Shown here piece by piece: positions 36,401 through 44,573 of a stretch of DNA of 64,000 nt; position 1 is the first letter of the stretch; every line of letters starts with the position of its first letter. This DNA is from a bacterium (GTDB lineage: Bacteria; Planctomycetota; Planctomycetia; Isosphaerales; Isosphaeraceae), in NCBI GenBank assembly GCA_016125085.1, contig WGMM01000026.1, forward strand, positions 62,001-126,000. The letters run 5' to 3'. Below the pieces are notes generated by a model. It saw only the letters and a list, made by a program, of their open reading frames with translations, did no database searches and was not told where the DNA came from. Position numbers and translations under genes: made by a program.

Positions 36401-36880
36401 TCAGCGGCCGGAGTCGCTGTAGTCGACTTCGAAATCGCTCAGGTTGACGCGGCTTTCGGTGTTCGTGTCGCGAACGGCCGACCAGCGGGCACCCGATTGA
36501 GGGCTGCGCCGCATCATTCCCATCGAACCGCGCCGCTCCATTTCACGGGCACATTCGATACAGCAATTCGTATACGGCAGAGCATTCAGCCGTTCGATGG
36601 CGATCTTGCCGCCGCAGTATTCGCACTGACCGTAAACACCGCGGGCGATGAGGGTCAGGGCATGTTCGATCTGTTCCAGCTCGCGGCTTTCGATTTCCAC
36701 GAGCATCGTGTTGACTTCTTCGTTGGCGGCGTCGACGGCGGCGTCGACCGTATCGCCCACGTAATTCTCGGCGGCCACTTCTCGGAGACTGTTCAGATCG
36801 CCCGAAAGTGCCCGGCGAAGAGCATCGCGGCGCTTGGTCAGCCGCTGTTGCAGGCGTTGCATCGAATCTTTACGGAGCAT
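36401..36880 (-). CDS. DksA/TraR-family zinc-finger protein
   Basis: The 159-residue product has a helical N-terminal half with acidic residues (ENYVGDTVDAAVDAANEEVN). A four-cysteine zinc finger follows: CEYC and CIEC around GGKIAIERLNALPYTNC, about 87-111. An unusual ~45-residue polar tail completes it. DksA-like proteins bind RNA polymerase through its secondary channel and alter transcription, usually with ppGpp. GGAGG lies seven bases before the ATG. A terminator follows, so it forms its own unit. Confidence 0.87.
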   Translation of the reverse strand: MLRKDSMQRLQQRLTKRRDALRRALSGDLNSLREVAAENYVGDTVDAAVDAANEEVNTMLVEIESRELEQIEHALTLIARGVYGQCEYCGGKIAIERLNALPYTNCCIECAREMERRGSMGMMRRSPQSGARWSAVRDTNTESRVNLSDFEVDYSDSGR

Positions 36881-37479
36881 GTCAATTCCTCCCGGTCCTG
36901 GGCTCTATTGCTTTCGGAGTTCGTGTCGGATGACCCGGGAACTCGGCGCGTCGAGAAAAGGGAAGGATGATTTCGCGGGACGACTCCCGCATGAATTTCC
37001 TACGTGCCGACCGAAGTCGCGTGACACGACATCACGCGGCTTTCCCAGTTTACCCGCCTGGCGCAAATCTCAAGGCGATTGACCTTGACAAATTCGACGC
37101 CTCCCCACACGTACTCGCGAGGGGTCTGAAGTTAAATACGCGAAACCCCGGGAAAAGTTTGATAAAATCCGGAACCTTTTTTGCTCTCCTGGCGTATTCC
37201 TGCAGCAAACCTTGAATTTACAGAAGGTTACGGACTACGGAAATTCATGCGCGAATTTCGGATTTCTGCAGATTCGCCCGTACCGGAGTCTTGACTCGAC
37301 CGCTCAACGATCTCATCGAAATTCGGAAAACTTGCGAAACAATTTCGATTCAACGGTGTAATAAATTGCGGTACAATAAGAATCCCTGCCGGTCAAGGCT
37401 TCCGAATACCCTTCGCCCGACCATTCCAGCCTGCCCGAACTCACTGCCTATCCAAGGTTTCCGAGGATGAAACGAATCC
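36881..37479. other. Intergenic region between divergent genes
   Basis: This 599-base stretch lies between the DksA-like gene and the DUF1549/DUF1553 gene. The second half is relatively AT-rich. TACAAT at 37372-37377 could be a -10 element for the plus-strand gene, with a weak TTCAAC 17 bases before it. No small gene or RNA was recognised. Confidence 0.35.
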
Positions 37480-39915
37480 ATGAAACCACTCGCTAATTCC
37501 CCGATGCGTCACCTGGTTCTTGCGACCGGGCTCATTCTTTGCCGGTTCAGCGGATTTTGCCCCGCCAGCGAAATCGAATCGGGCACCAGGCCCGTCGATT
37601 TCGAGCGTCATGTGGTTGGGCTCCTCGGCAAGCTCGGGTGCAATGCAGGCGCATGTCACGGGTCCTTCCAGGGCAAGGGCGGCCTGTTCCTGAGCCTTTT
37701 CTCTTATGCCCCGGAAAAAGACTATAAGTCACTCGTAAAAGACGCTTTCGGACGACGCATCGACACGCTCGCCCCATCCTCGAGCCTGCTCCTTCTGAAG
37801 GCGACCGGCCAGGTGCCCCACGGTGGCGGCCAAAGGCTGAAACCCGACTCCGAGGCCTATGCGGCACTCCTCGCCTGGATTTCTCAGGGTGCGAAACGCG
37901 TCCCGGATTCGGGATCACTCGGCAAGTTGATCCTGACGCCTGACGGCGGCCAGCTCGAACCCGGGCAAAGCGTGAAGCTCAGGCTGATCGCGGAGTTTTC
38001 GGATGGTTCAAGGGAGGACGTGACTCACCTGACCGACTTCAAGGCCCAGGACGAGGGAATCCTCGAAGTGACGGGGGAGGGAACGGTTCGTGCGCGTCGC
38101 CCAGGGTCGACAGCCGTGGTGGCTTCTTACCTTGGCGATGTCGTCACCGGAGCGTTCCACATGCCGTATGACCCGGCAGAACCTCCTGATTCGCAGAATG
38201 TTACGAAGTCGGATCATCCGATCGACCGGATCATCGACGCGGATCTGGCCCGGATGAATCTCGTTCCGTCCGCCGCTGTCGACGATATGACGTTCCTCCG
38301 TCGAATCACTCTCGACACGATCGGCAGGCTGCCGACCGTGGGCGAGCAGGAGGAGTTTCTGTCGGACGATTCGGCCGACAAACGCGAGAGGAAAATCGAC
38401 GGACTCCTGGCCCACCCACTGCACGCATCTCTCTGGGCGACCAAGCTTTCGGACTGGACTCTCAACAGTCTCGTCACCATGGAGAACCGGCAGGACACTT
38501 ACCGCAACATGCGGCCGAAGTGGTCCCGGATGTGGTGGGACTGGCTGCGCGTAAGAGTCGCCGAGAACAAGCCATATGACCAGATCGTCAGACAGTTGCT
38601 GACGGCCACGAGCCGGGATGATCAGTCGCCAGAGGCCTGGTTCGATAACTGGCGCAAGCTCAACGACAAAGCGGCCAATTCGTTCGACTCCGATTATGCA
38701 GCCAAGCCGACGAACGACCTGTTCTGGCGTCGCCAGGGGTTCAACAAGGAGCAGACGATCGAGCTGATCGCGTCGTCGTTCCTTGGCCTGCAAATCCAGT
38801 GCGCACAATGCCATAAGCATCCTTTCGACCGCTGGACGCAGGCCGATTACAGGGCCTTCGAAAATATCGTGATGCCCGTCCGGTTCGATTCCAACGAGCC
38901 CGATGCTCGTGCCATGCTCAAGCAGGAAGCCGACGGCCGCCGCGAGAAAGAACCTGACGAACTGAAGAAGCGGCAAATCCAGCCCCATCGCGGGGTTTAT
39001 GTCCAGAAGGCCAAGCAAGGCAATTACTTGCGGCACCCGGACACGAACGCCCCCCTGCCCTTGCGTCCGCCCGGGGGGCCGGATCTGTTACCCGCTGCGC
39101 GGCAGATGCCGTCCGACGATTTTCGCGATGAACTGGCCGACTGGATGGCGAAGCCGGAGAACCCCTATTTCGCAGCCAATTTCGCGAACCGGGTGTGGGC
39201 TCACTATTTCGGTGTGGGAATCGTCAATCCCGTCGACAATTTCGCGGTCGGCAACCCGCCTTCGAATCCGGTTCTGCTCAAAGCCCTCGCGGCGAAATTC
39301 GTCGAGCTGAAGTTCGATATCCGGGCGTTCGAAAAGTTCGTCCTGACTTCGGCCGCTTATTCCCGTTCGAGCGTTCCGAGCGTGAACAATTCGGATGACG
39401 ACCGCCATTTTTCCCGCTACATCCCCCACCCGCTGATGGCCGAAATTGCGGCCGATGTCGTGGCGGACGCGATCGCGTGGAAGGCCGACCCGCGGACGAT
39501 GCCCGATATCGCTCCCGGCTCACGGGCCATCGAAGTGCCTGGCAACCAGGTCACCCAGCGCGATCTGGCGTTCCAGTTCCGCATTTTCGGACGACCGCCT
39601 CGCTCGGTTTCTTGCGAATGCGAACGCGCGGCCGATCCGGCACTGCCTCAGTCGCTCTTCATGGCGGGCGATGAGTTCGTGGTCAAAGGTATCGCCCAGA
39701 GCCCCTGGATGAACTGGGCAAAGGATTACGAATGGCCGGATGAGGATCTGGTCGAACAGGCCTTCCGGCGTCTTCTGGCCCGCGAACCTTCGGAAGAAGA
39801 AAGAGCGGTGTCTCTGGCACGGCTTCAGGGCAAATCGGGCAAAGAACGGGCTGATGCCCTGGCGGATGTGCTCTGGGCCCTGATGAACACACGGGAATTC
39901 CTGCTCAACTACTGA
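37480..39915 (+). CDS. Planctomycete cytochrome-type DUF1549/DUF1553 protein
   Basis: The 811-residue exported product has a signal peptide and a PSCyt1-type region with GCNAGACHGSFQGKGG. A small Ig-like (Big2) domain lies at about 150-225. A DUF1549 domain contains LGLQIQCAQCHKHPFDRWTQ (a CxxCH heme-type site), and a DUF1553 domain ends the protein (YFAANFANRVWAHYFGVGIV, and QSLFMAGDEFV). Two heme-type CxnCH motifs suggest electron transfer or a metal role in the periplasm, but the family function is not known. The next gene is DUF1501, the usual partner, 108 bases downstream. Confidence 0.9.
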   Translation: MKPLANSPMRHLVLATGLILCRFSGFCPASEIESGTRPVDFERHVVGLLGKLGCNAGACHGSFQGKGGLFLSLFSYAPEKDYKSLVKDAFGRRIDTLAPSSSLLLLKATGQVPHGGGQRLKPDSEAYAALLAWISQGAKRVPDSGSLGKLILTPDGGQLEPGQSVKLRLIAEFSDGSREDVTHLTDFKAQDEGILEVTGEGTVRARRPGSTAVVASYLGDVVTGAFHMPYDPAEPPDSQNVTKSDHPIDRIIDADLARMNLVPSAAVDDMTFLRRITLDTIGRLPTVGEQEEFLSDDSADKRERKIDGLLAHPLHASLWATKLSDWTLNSLVTMENRQDTYRNMRPKWSRMWWDWLRVRVAENKPYDQIVRQLLTATSRDDQSPEAWFDNWRKLNDKAANSFDSDYAAKPTNDLFWRRQGFNKEQTIELIASSFLGLQIQCAQCHKHPFDRWTQADYRAFENIVMPVRFDSNEPDARAMLKQEADGRREKEPDELKKRQIQPHRGVYVQKAKQGNYLRHPDTNAPLPLRPPGGPDLLPAARQMPSDDFRDELADWMAKPENPYFAANFANRVWAHYFGVGIVNPVDNFAVGNPPSNPVLLKALAAKFVELKFDIRAFEKFVLTSAAYSRSSVPSVNNSDDDRHFSRYIPHPLMAEIAADVVADAIAWKADPRTMPDIAPGSRAIEVPGNQVTQRDLAFQFRIFGRPPRSVSCECERAADPALPQSLFMAGDEFVVKGIAQSPWMNWAKDYEWPDEDLVEQAFRRLLAREPSEEERAVSLARLQGKSGKERADALADVLWALMNTREFLLNY

Positions 39916-40023
39916 TCCGAAAAAAGCGTTCCGTGCGTCCCCGGATCGGGGCGACAGGGCGGAACCGGCGTGATCGAATGTCCGAAGGTCCTGAAACGGG
40001 ATCGCACTTTCCGGAGGTATCTG

Positions 40024-41385
40024 ATGAGTCGTCGCGAACGATGGTTTTCGGACTGCGAGGGTTTTCACCGGCGCGACTTTCTCAAAGTCGGATCGGCGGG
40101 CCTGTTGGGACTGAATCTGGTCGACCTGCTGCGTGCCGAGGCTGCCGCGAGCGAATCGAAGCTTGACGGTGGAACGGTTTCCGACCTGAACCAGCCGACC
40201 CGGTCCGGAACGAAGGCCCGCAGCGTGATCATGGTCTGGCTGGCGGGCGGCCCTGCGACGATCGACATGTGGGACCCCCGTCCGGATGCCCCCGACACGA
40301 TCCGGGGCGAGTTCCGCCCGATCGAAACCGCCGTGCCGGGGCTGTCGTTCGCGGAACATCTTCCCCGGATAGCCCAGATTGCCGATCGCACGACGGTCAT
40401 CAGGTCGATGCATCACACGATCGCGGCCCATGAACTGGGCACGCAATACATGACGACCGGCAACAAGCCGAACCCGGCCCTGGTCTATCCGGCGATGGGC
40501 TCGATCGGTGCGATGATGCTCGATACTCCTGTGGGTGTCCCGCCTTACGTCACTTTCCAGCAACTTCGGGGTGGCCAGGCGGGCGGTGCGGGATACCTCG
40601 GCCCGGCCTACAATCCGTTTCCGGTGGAAGCGGGTGGTGGCGGGCGTCTGCGAGTACGCGGGGTGAGCCTTCCGAAAGAGCTGACCGTCACGCAACTCAA
40701 TAACCGCGAAAAGCTGAGAGACACATTCGACCGACGGTTCCGGGCGATGGAAGAAGGTGTCGACGTGGCCGCCGGGCTCGACCGGTTCCATACCCAGGCA
40801 CTGGATATTCTCCGTAACGACCGAACCCAAAAAGCATTCCAGCTCGAAAGCGAACCCGCGAACGTCCGCGAAGCTTACGGCCCGACTCCGTTCGGTCAAT
40901 CGGCTCTGGCGGCGCGTCGGCTGATCGAAGCGGGCGTGCGGTTCGTGACCGTTTCGCTGGGGGGCTGGGACACGCACAGGGATAACTTCGTGGCCCTGCG
41001 AACGAGGCTTCTGCCACAGGTCGACAAGGTATTGTCGACCTTGATCGTCGACCTCGACAGACGCGGCCTTTTGGACGAAACCATCGTTTACTGTGCCGGC
41101 GAGTTCGGACGTACTCCGAACATCAACAAAACGGCCGGGCGCGACCACTGGGCGCGATCGATGTCGGTCGTCGTCGCCGGTGGCGGATTCAAGCGGGGAT
41201 ACGCTCACGGGACGACGCAGACCGACGGCATGGCCCCTGCGACCGATCCTGTTTCTCCAGCGGACCTTGCTGCGACGATGTTCCGCCAGCTGGGCATCGA
41301 TCCGCACAAGGAGCTGCAGACGAATAACGGCCGGCCGATGCAGATCGTTCGCGACGGAACGATCATGCCGGAACTGCTCGGCTGA
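40024..41385 (+). CDS. DUF1501 protein with Tat signal
   Basis: The 453-residue product starts at ATG 40024, where GGAGG lies six bases upstream; a GTG at 39970 in frame is rejected. A twin-arginine signal (FHRRDFLKVGSAGLLGLNL) is near the N-terminus. Family landmarks are IMVWLAGGPATIDMWDPRPD, FRPIETAVPGLSFAEHLPRI, LGGWDTHRDNF and YCAGEFGRTPNINKTAGRDH. It is expected in the periplasm with the preceding DUF1549/DUF1553 protein, a standard planctomycete pair. The biochemical function is unresolved. Confidence 0.9.
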   Translation: MSRRERWFSDCEGFHRRDFLKVGSAGLLGLNLVDLLRAEAAASESKLDGGTVSDLNQPTRSGTKARSVIMVWLAGGPATIDMWDPRPDAPDTIRGEFRPIETAVPGLSFAEHLPRIAQIADRTTVIRSMHHTIAAHELGTQYMTTGNKPNPALVYPAMGSIGAMMLDTPVGVPPYVTFQQLRGGQAGGAGYLGPAYNPFPVEAGGGGRLRVRGVSLPKELTVTQLNNREKLRDTFDRRFRAMEEGVDVAAGLDRFHTQALDILRNDRTQKAFQLESEPANVREAYGPTPFGQSALAARRLIEAGVRFVTVSLGGWDTHRDNFVALRTRLLPQVDKVLSTLIVDLDRRGLLDETIVYCAGEFGRTPNINKTAGRDHWARSMSVVVAGGGFKRGYAHGTTQTDGMAPATDPVSPADLAATMFRQLGIDPHKELQTNNGRPMQIVRDGTIMPELLG

Positions 41386-41410
41386 ACCTGCGGTAAACAT
41401 CGAATACGAA

Positions 41411-41450
41411 GAACGGGCTCCGGATCGACTCCGGAGCCCGTTCGATTTTA
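41411..41450. terminator. Strong hairpin between convergent genes
   Basis: A perfect 14-base stem (GAACGGGCTCCGGA and its complement) with a 5-base loop is followed by GATTTTATTG on the plus strand. It serves the DUF1501 gene and possibly terC. Confidence 0.85.
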
Positions 41451-41479
41451 TTGCGGATGCGATCACCGGTCAGGCGGAA

Positions 41480-42424
41480 TCAGTGGGGATTCCTGGAATT
41501 GTCCGGATCGGGCGTCATGACGTCTTCCACGGAATCGATCGTTTCTCCGGCGGCCTGATCGATGGTCTTTTCCATCTGGCCCAGGTCGCGCATGGTCTCG
41601 ACGAATTCGGGGTCGAGCCGCGACCGCTTCGAAAGGCTGCGCAGGAGGGCGATGCCGATGATGGCCAGCATGACCGTCCAGAAGATCGGCTCAGGGATTT
41701 CCAGGTGCGAATCGAGCAGCCATTGCGGGACATATTGCCGCCAGCCGGATTTCACGTCGGCCGATTTCAGATGGAAGGCCTGATCGAGTCCGCTGGCGAA
41801 AAGTTTGATGCCGATCCACATGACGAGCTGATAGGCCGCGCTGGCCAGCCCCGGAAGCTTGTCGAGCAGAGAGATGAACAGGCCGGCGACATAACGCATG
41901 GTGACGATGCCGAGCAGGCCGCCGATCCAGACCGTCCAGATTTCGAGCGATTGCCCGAGGAATTCCGTTTCCTTGATCGCGGGGCGCAGCCCCTCGGCCA
42001 TGGCGACGGCGGCGAGGATCGAATCGATCGAGAAGGCGATATCCGCCAGTTCGACACCGATGACGGTGCGCCAGAATCCGTGCTTTCTGGCGACGACGAT
42101 TTCTTCGTCATGCCCTTCGCCCAGAAAGTGCTTCATCGCAAGAATGATCAGATAAGCCGCGCCGACGATTTTGAAAATCCAGTATTCCAGAAGAATCGCG
42201 GCGAAGAGCACGGCGATGAAACGAAACACGAACGCGCCGATGATGCCGTAACGGAGAGCCCTTTTCTGCTGCTCTTTCGGCAGGTGACGTACGAGCACGG
42301 CAAGCACCAGAGCGTTGTCCGCGCTCAGGAGGCCTTCCAGAATGATCAGCAGGAGGATCGTAACGGCCATCTGTCCGTAGTCAGATGACGTCAAAGCGGT
42401 CGAGAGTAGGAAGAGGGAGTCCAC
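41480..42424 (-). CDS. TerC-family membrane protein
   Basis: The 314-residue product has about seven transmembrane segments and the TerC motifs EGLLSADNALVLAVLV and VELADIAFSIDSILAAVAMA, in which acidic residues sit inside the membrane and are thought to bind metal. Relatives export manganese or assist metallation of secreted proteins; others relate to tellurite resistance. The C-terminal ~40 residues are acidic and soluble. The GTG at 42424 is the first start; no strong ribosome binding site is seen. Confidence 0.88.
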   Translation of the reverse strand: MDSLFLLSTALTSSDYGQMAVTILLLIILEGLLSADNALVLAVLVRHLPKEQQKRALRYGIIGAFVFRFIAVLFAAILLEYWIFKIVGAAYLIILAMKHFLGEGHDEEIVVARKHGFWRTVIGVELADIAFSIDSILAAVAMAEGLRPAIKETEFLGQSLEIWTVWIGGLLGIVTMRYVAGLFISLLDKLPGLASAAYQLVMWIGIKLFASGLDQAFHLKSADVKSGWRQYVPQWLLDSHLEIPEPIFWTVMLAIIGIALLRSLSKRSRLDPEFVETMRDLGQMEKTIDQAAGETIDSVEDVMTPDPDNSRNPH

Positions 42425-42652
42425 AGCAGGCTCAGTGGTTGGTCGTATCGGAGTGTCCGGTCGGTTTCTCGCCTCGCGGGTTCACGGACGAGCCTTTCGC
42501 ATGAGCGAATGATGACAAACCGGACATGATCCGGCAAGTGAACAGGCTTATCGTTTCGTCGCAGAAATTCGGCAGGATCTATCGGATCCAGCGCTATTCC
42601 GCCCGGAACTGCAAGGTTAAGATGAATGCAACGAGACCGGGAGAATTCGTGA

Positions 42653-43393
42653 ATGAAATACCTGAATTCACTTGCGATGATCACTCAAGGCGGATCGGTA
42701 CGGTCGATCGTGCTGACGGCGCTGTTGATCTGCATATACGTCACACCCATATCGATCGCCCAGACCGCGAAAAAGCGGCAAAGCCGCGACCGAACGGCGG
42801 AAGAGCCTCCCAAGGTCATGTCTTCCGAGCAGTTTCGCCAGACATACCTGCCTTCGTTCGCCCCAAAAGAGCAAAGCGGATCGTACCGATCGCCAGGCAC
42901 GCATCGCACCCGGTTTTTCGGCACCGAAGCATCCGGCGATACGATCGTTTTCGTGATCGACAACTCCACGAGCATGCAGGAAGGAGGTCGGCTGGAACGG
43001 GCGCACAGTGAGCTGGTCCGGGCGATTTCGCAGCTGGAATGGCCGCAGAAATTTCACGTGATCGCGTTCGACCACCAGACCCTCGAACTGCCATGGGGGC
43101 CATACGTTTCAGCAGGTTCGGACAAAGTCCGACAAGTCGGCCCCTGGCTGCGAAGCCTGCAGCAGGGTGACGACACCCAACCGGCCCAGGCCCTGAAAAC
43201 GGCCCTGGGTTTGAAGCCGGACTGCATTTTCTTCCTGACCGATGGCGATTTCGCCGTTCCGACGCCTGAAGCGATTCGTGGATGGAACACCGCCGGTGTG
43301 CCGGTGCACGTGATCGACCTGAATAACCGTGTCGAGTTCGCACCGCTCAAGCGAATCGCGGCGGATTCACGCGGCACGTATCGAAGGCCCTGA
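42653..43393 (+). CDS. Exported von Willebrand factor A-domain protein
   Basis: The 246-residue product has a signal peptide (VLTALLICIYVTPISIAQ) and a VWA domain (about 92-245). The MIDAS DxSxS is intact in VIDNSTSMQEGG, with later metal-site residues in QPAQALKTAL and FFLTDGDF. Such domains bind divalent metal and mediate protein contacts. An alternative start is at 42677. The neighbouring minus-strand envelope pair is convergent. Confidence 0.8.
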   Translation: MKYLNSLAMITQGGSVRSIVLTALLICIYVTPISIAQTAKKRQSRDRTAEEPPKVMSSEQFRQTYLPSFAPKEQSGSYRSPGTHRTRFFGTEASGDTIVFVIDNSTSMQEGGRLERAHSELVRAISQLEWPQKFHVIAFDHQTLELPWGPYVSAGSDKVRQVGPWLRSLQQGDDTQPAQALKTALGLKPDCIFFLTDGDFAVPTPEAIRGWNTAGVPVHVIDLNNRVEFAPLKRIAADSRGTYRRP

Positions 43394-43439
43394 CCGCATC
43401 GCCGGGAATCGCCCGAATTCCACGGATAATTCACGCAGA

Positions 43440-44573
43440 TCACTGCCCCGCCGAGATTGAGCCCATCGGGCTGCCACGCACGGGTATGTCTTGCGGCAAA
43501 GGCCGCGCAGCCACCATGAAGCCGAGTGCATGCAGCCGGTCACGCATGATCCGGAACGTCCCGAAGCCGTCGGGATAGACCCACATGGTGATCGTGGCGC
43601 TCGACGGGCTTAACCGGCGGATCGTCCGGTCGAATTCCGAAAGAGCCTGAGCCGAGCGTTCCACCGTTTCGCCACGTGGATCCCGCGCCGGGACGACCTC
43701 CCAGCCTTTGAGGCCCACACCCGTGCCGCCCAGCATGTCGTTCATCGGACCGATTTCGTAGGCCAGGCCGAAATCGCCGACGGGACCGACCTCGGACTGA
43801 ATCCCGCGCGGCGAGCCGCTCAGCCGCATGCGGATCTGGACATCCTTCTTGACCAGTTCCAGCAATTGCTGAATATCGATGAACGCGATCCGGTCGCCCC
43901 GTACTTCGAAGTGATATTCCTGACCCTTGGCCGGTTTCGCGACGGGGCTGTAGCCCGAAAGTGCCTCTCGCGGCGGCTTCGGCGTTTTGAGAACTTGTGC
44001 CGTTTCCGCAGTCAGTTCCTTATAGCGGCGATTCATCGATTCGACTGTGGCCGCGGCCGCCTGGCGATTCAGGGCCGCTGTTTCAGCTGCGATGCGTGAA
44101 GAGACAGCCGTGCCCAGCATCTTTTTCCAGCCGGTCACAGCATCGGTAATCGCTGAAGAATCGGCCTGCGATTTCGCCTGATTTTCCGCGGCCTCGCGCT
44201 CAAGCCGCTCGGCTTCCTGCCTGCGGGCTGCGATCTCTTCTTCCGAATAAGCTGGAAGGGGTGCGACCGGTTCTATCGGCGGCGGCTCGACAGCGACGGG
44301 GGCTGGCTCGACTTTCGTGGCCGGTGCTGCGACCGGCTCAGCCTGAGTTGAGACGGCGACAGGCTCAGATCGATCCGGTGACCGTGACACCCACTGAAAC
44401 ACCGCCAGCGAAACCGACCCGGCGGCCATCATCAGGGCGGTGAGCACCAGGCCCAGGACGCCTTTGGATGATGTGGGCCTGGAACCATTGGGAGTATCCG
44501 GGCGAAATTTCGCGTGCGGGACCGGCGGATGCGTTTCGGAAATCGCCTGAGAAGGCTCTTCGAGAGGGTTCAT
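43440..44573 (-). CDS. Single-pass envelope protein, smaller of a pair
   Basis: The 377-residue product has a cytoplasmic N-terminus, one transmembrane helix (GLVLTALMMAAGSVSLAVF, about 40-60), a Pro/Ala-rich stretch, a coiled coil (EEEIAARRQEAERLEREAAE, about 109-140), and a C-terminal domain. That domain has HFEVRGDRIAFIDIQQLLEL and ends ATITMWVYPDGFGTFRIMRD followed by LHALGFMVAARPLP. The same layout and ending pattern occur in the 831-residue neighbour, which overlaps its start by 4 bases. It resembles ExbD/TolR in topology only. No function is known. Confidence 0.72.
   Translation of the reverse strand: MNPLEEPSQAISETHPPVPHAKFRPDTPNGSRPTSSKGVLGLVLTALMMAAGSVSLAVFQWVSRSPDRSEPVAVSTQAEPVAAPATKVEPAPVAVEPPPIEPVAPLPAYSEEEIAARRQEAERLEREAAENQAKSQADSSAITDAVTGWKKMLGTAVSSRIAAETAALNRQAAAATVESMNRRYKELTAETAQVLKTPKPPREALSGYSPVAKPAKGQEYHFEVRGDRIAFIDIQQLLELVKKDVQIRMRLSGSPRGIQSEVGPVGDFGLAYEIGPMNDMLGGTGVGLKGWEVVPARDPRGETVERSAQALSEFDRTIRRLSPSSATITMWVYPDGFGTFRIMRDRLHALGFMVAARPLPQDIPVRGSPMGSISAGQ

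Noticed and set aside
35102-36970. A 622-codon plus-strand frame opposite htrA and the DksA-like gene
   Set aside because: It crosses two real genes and a terminator and shows no domain.
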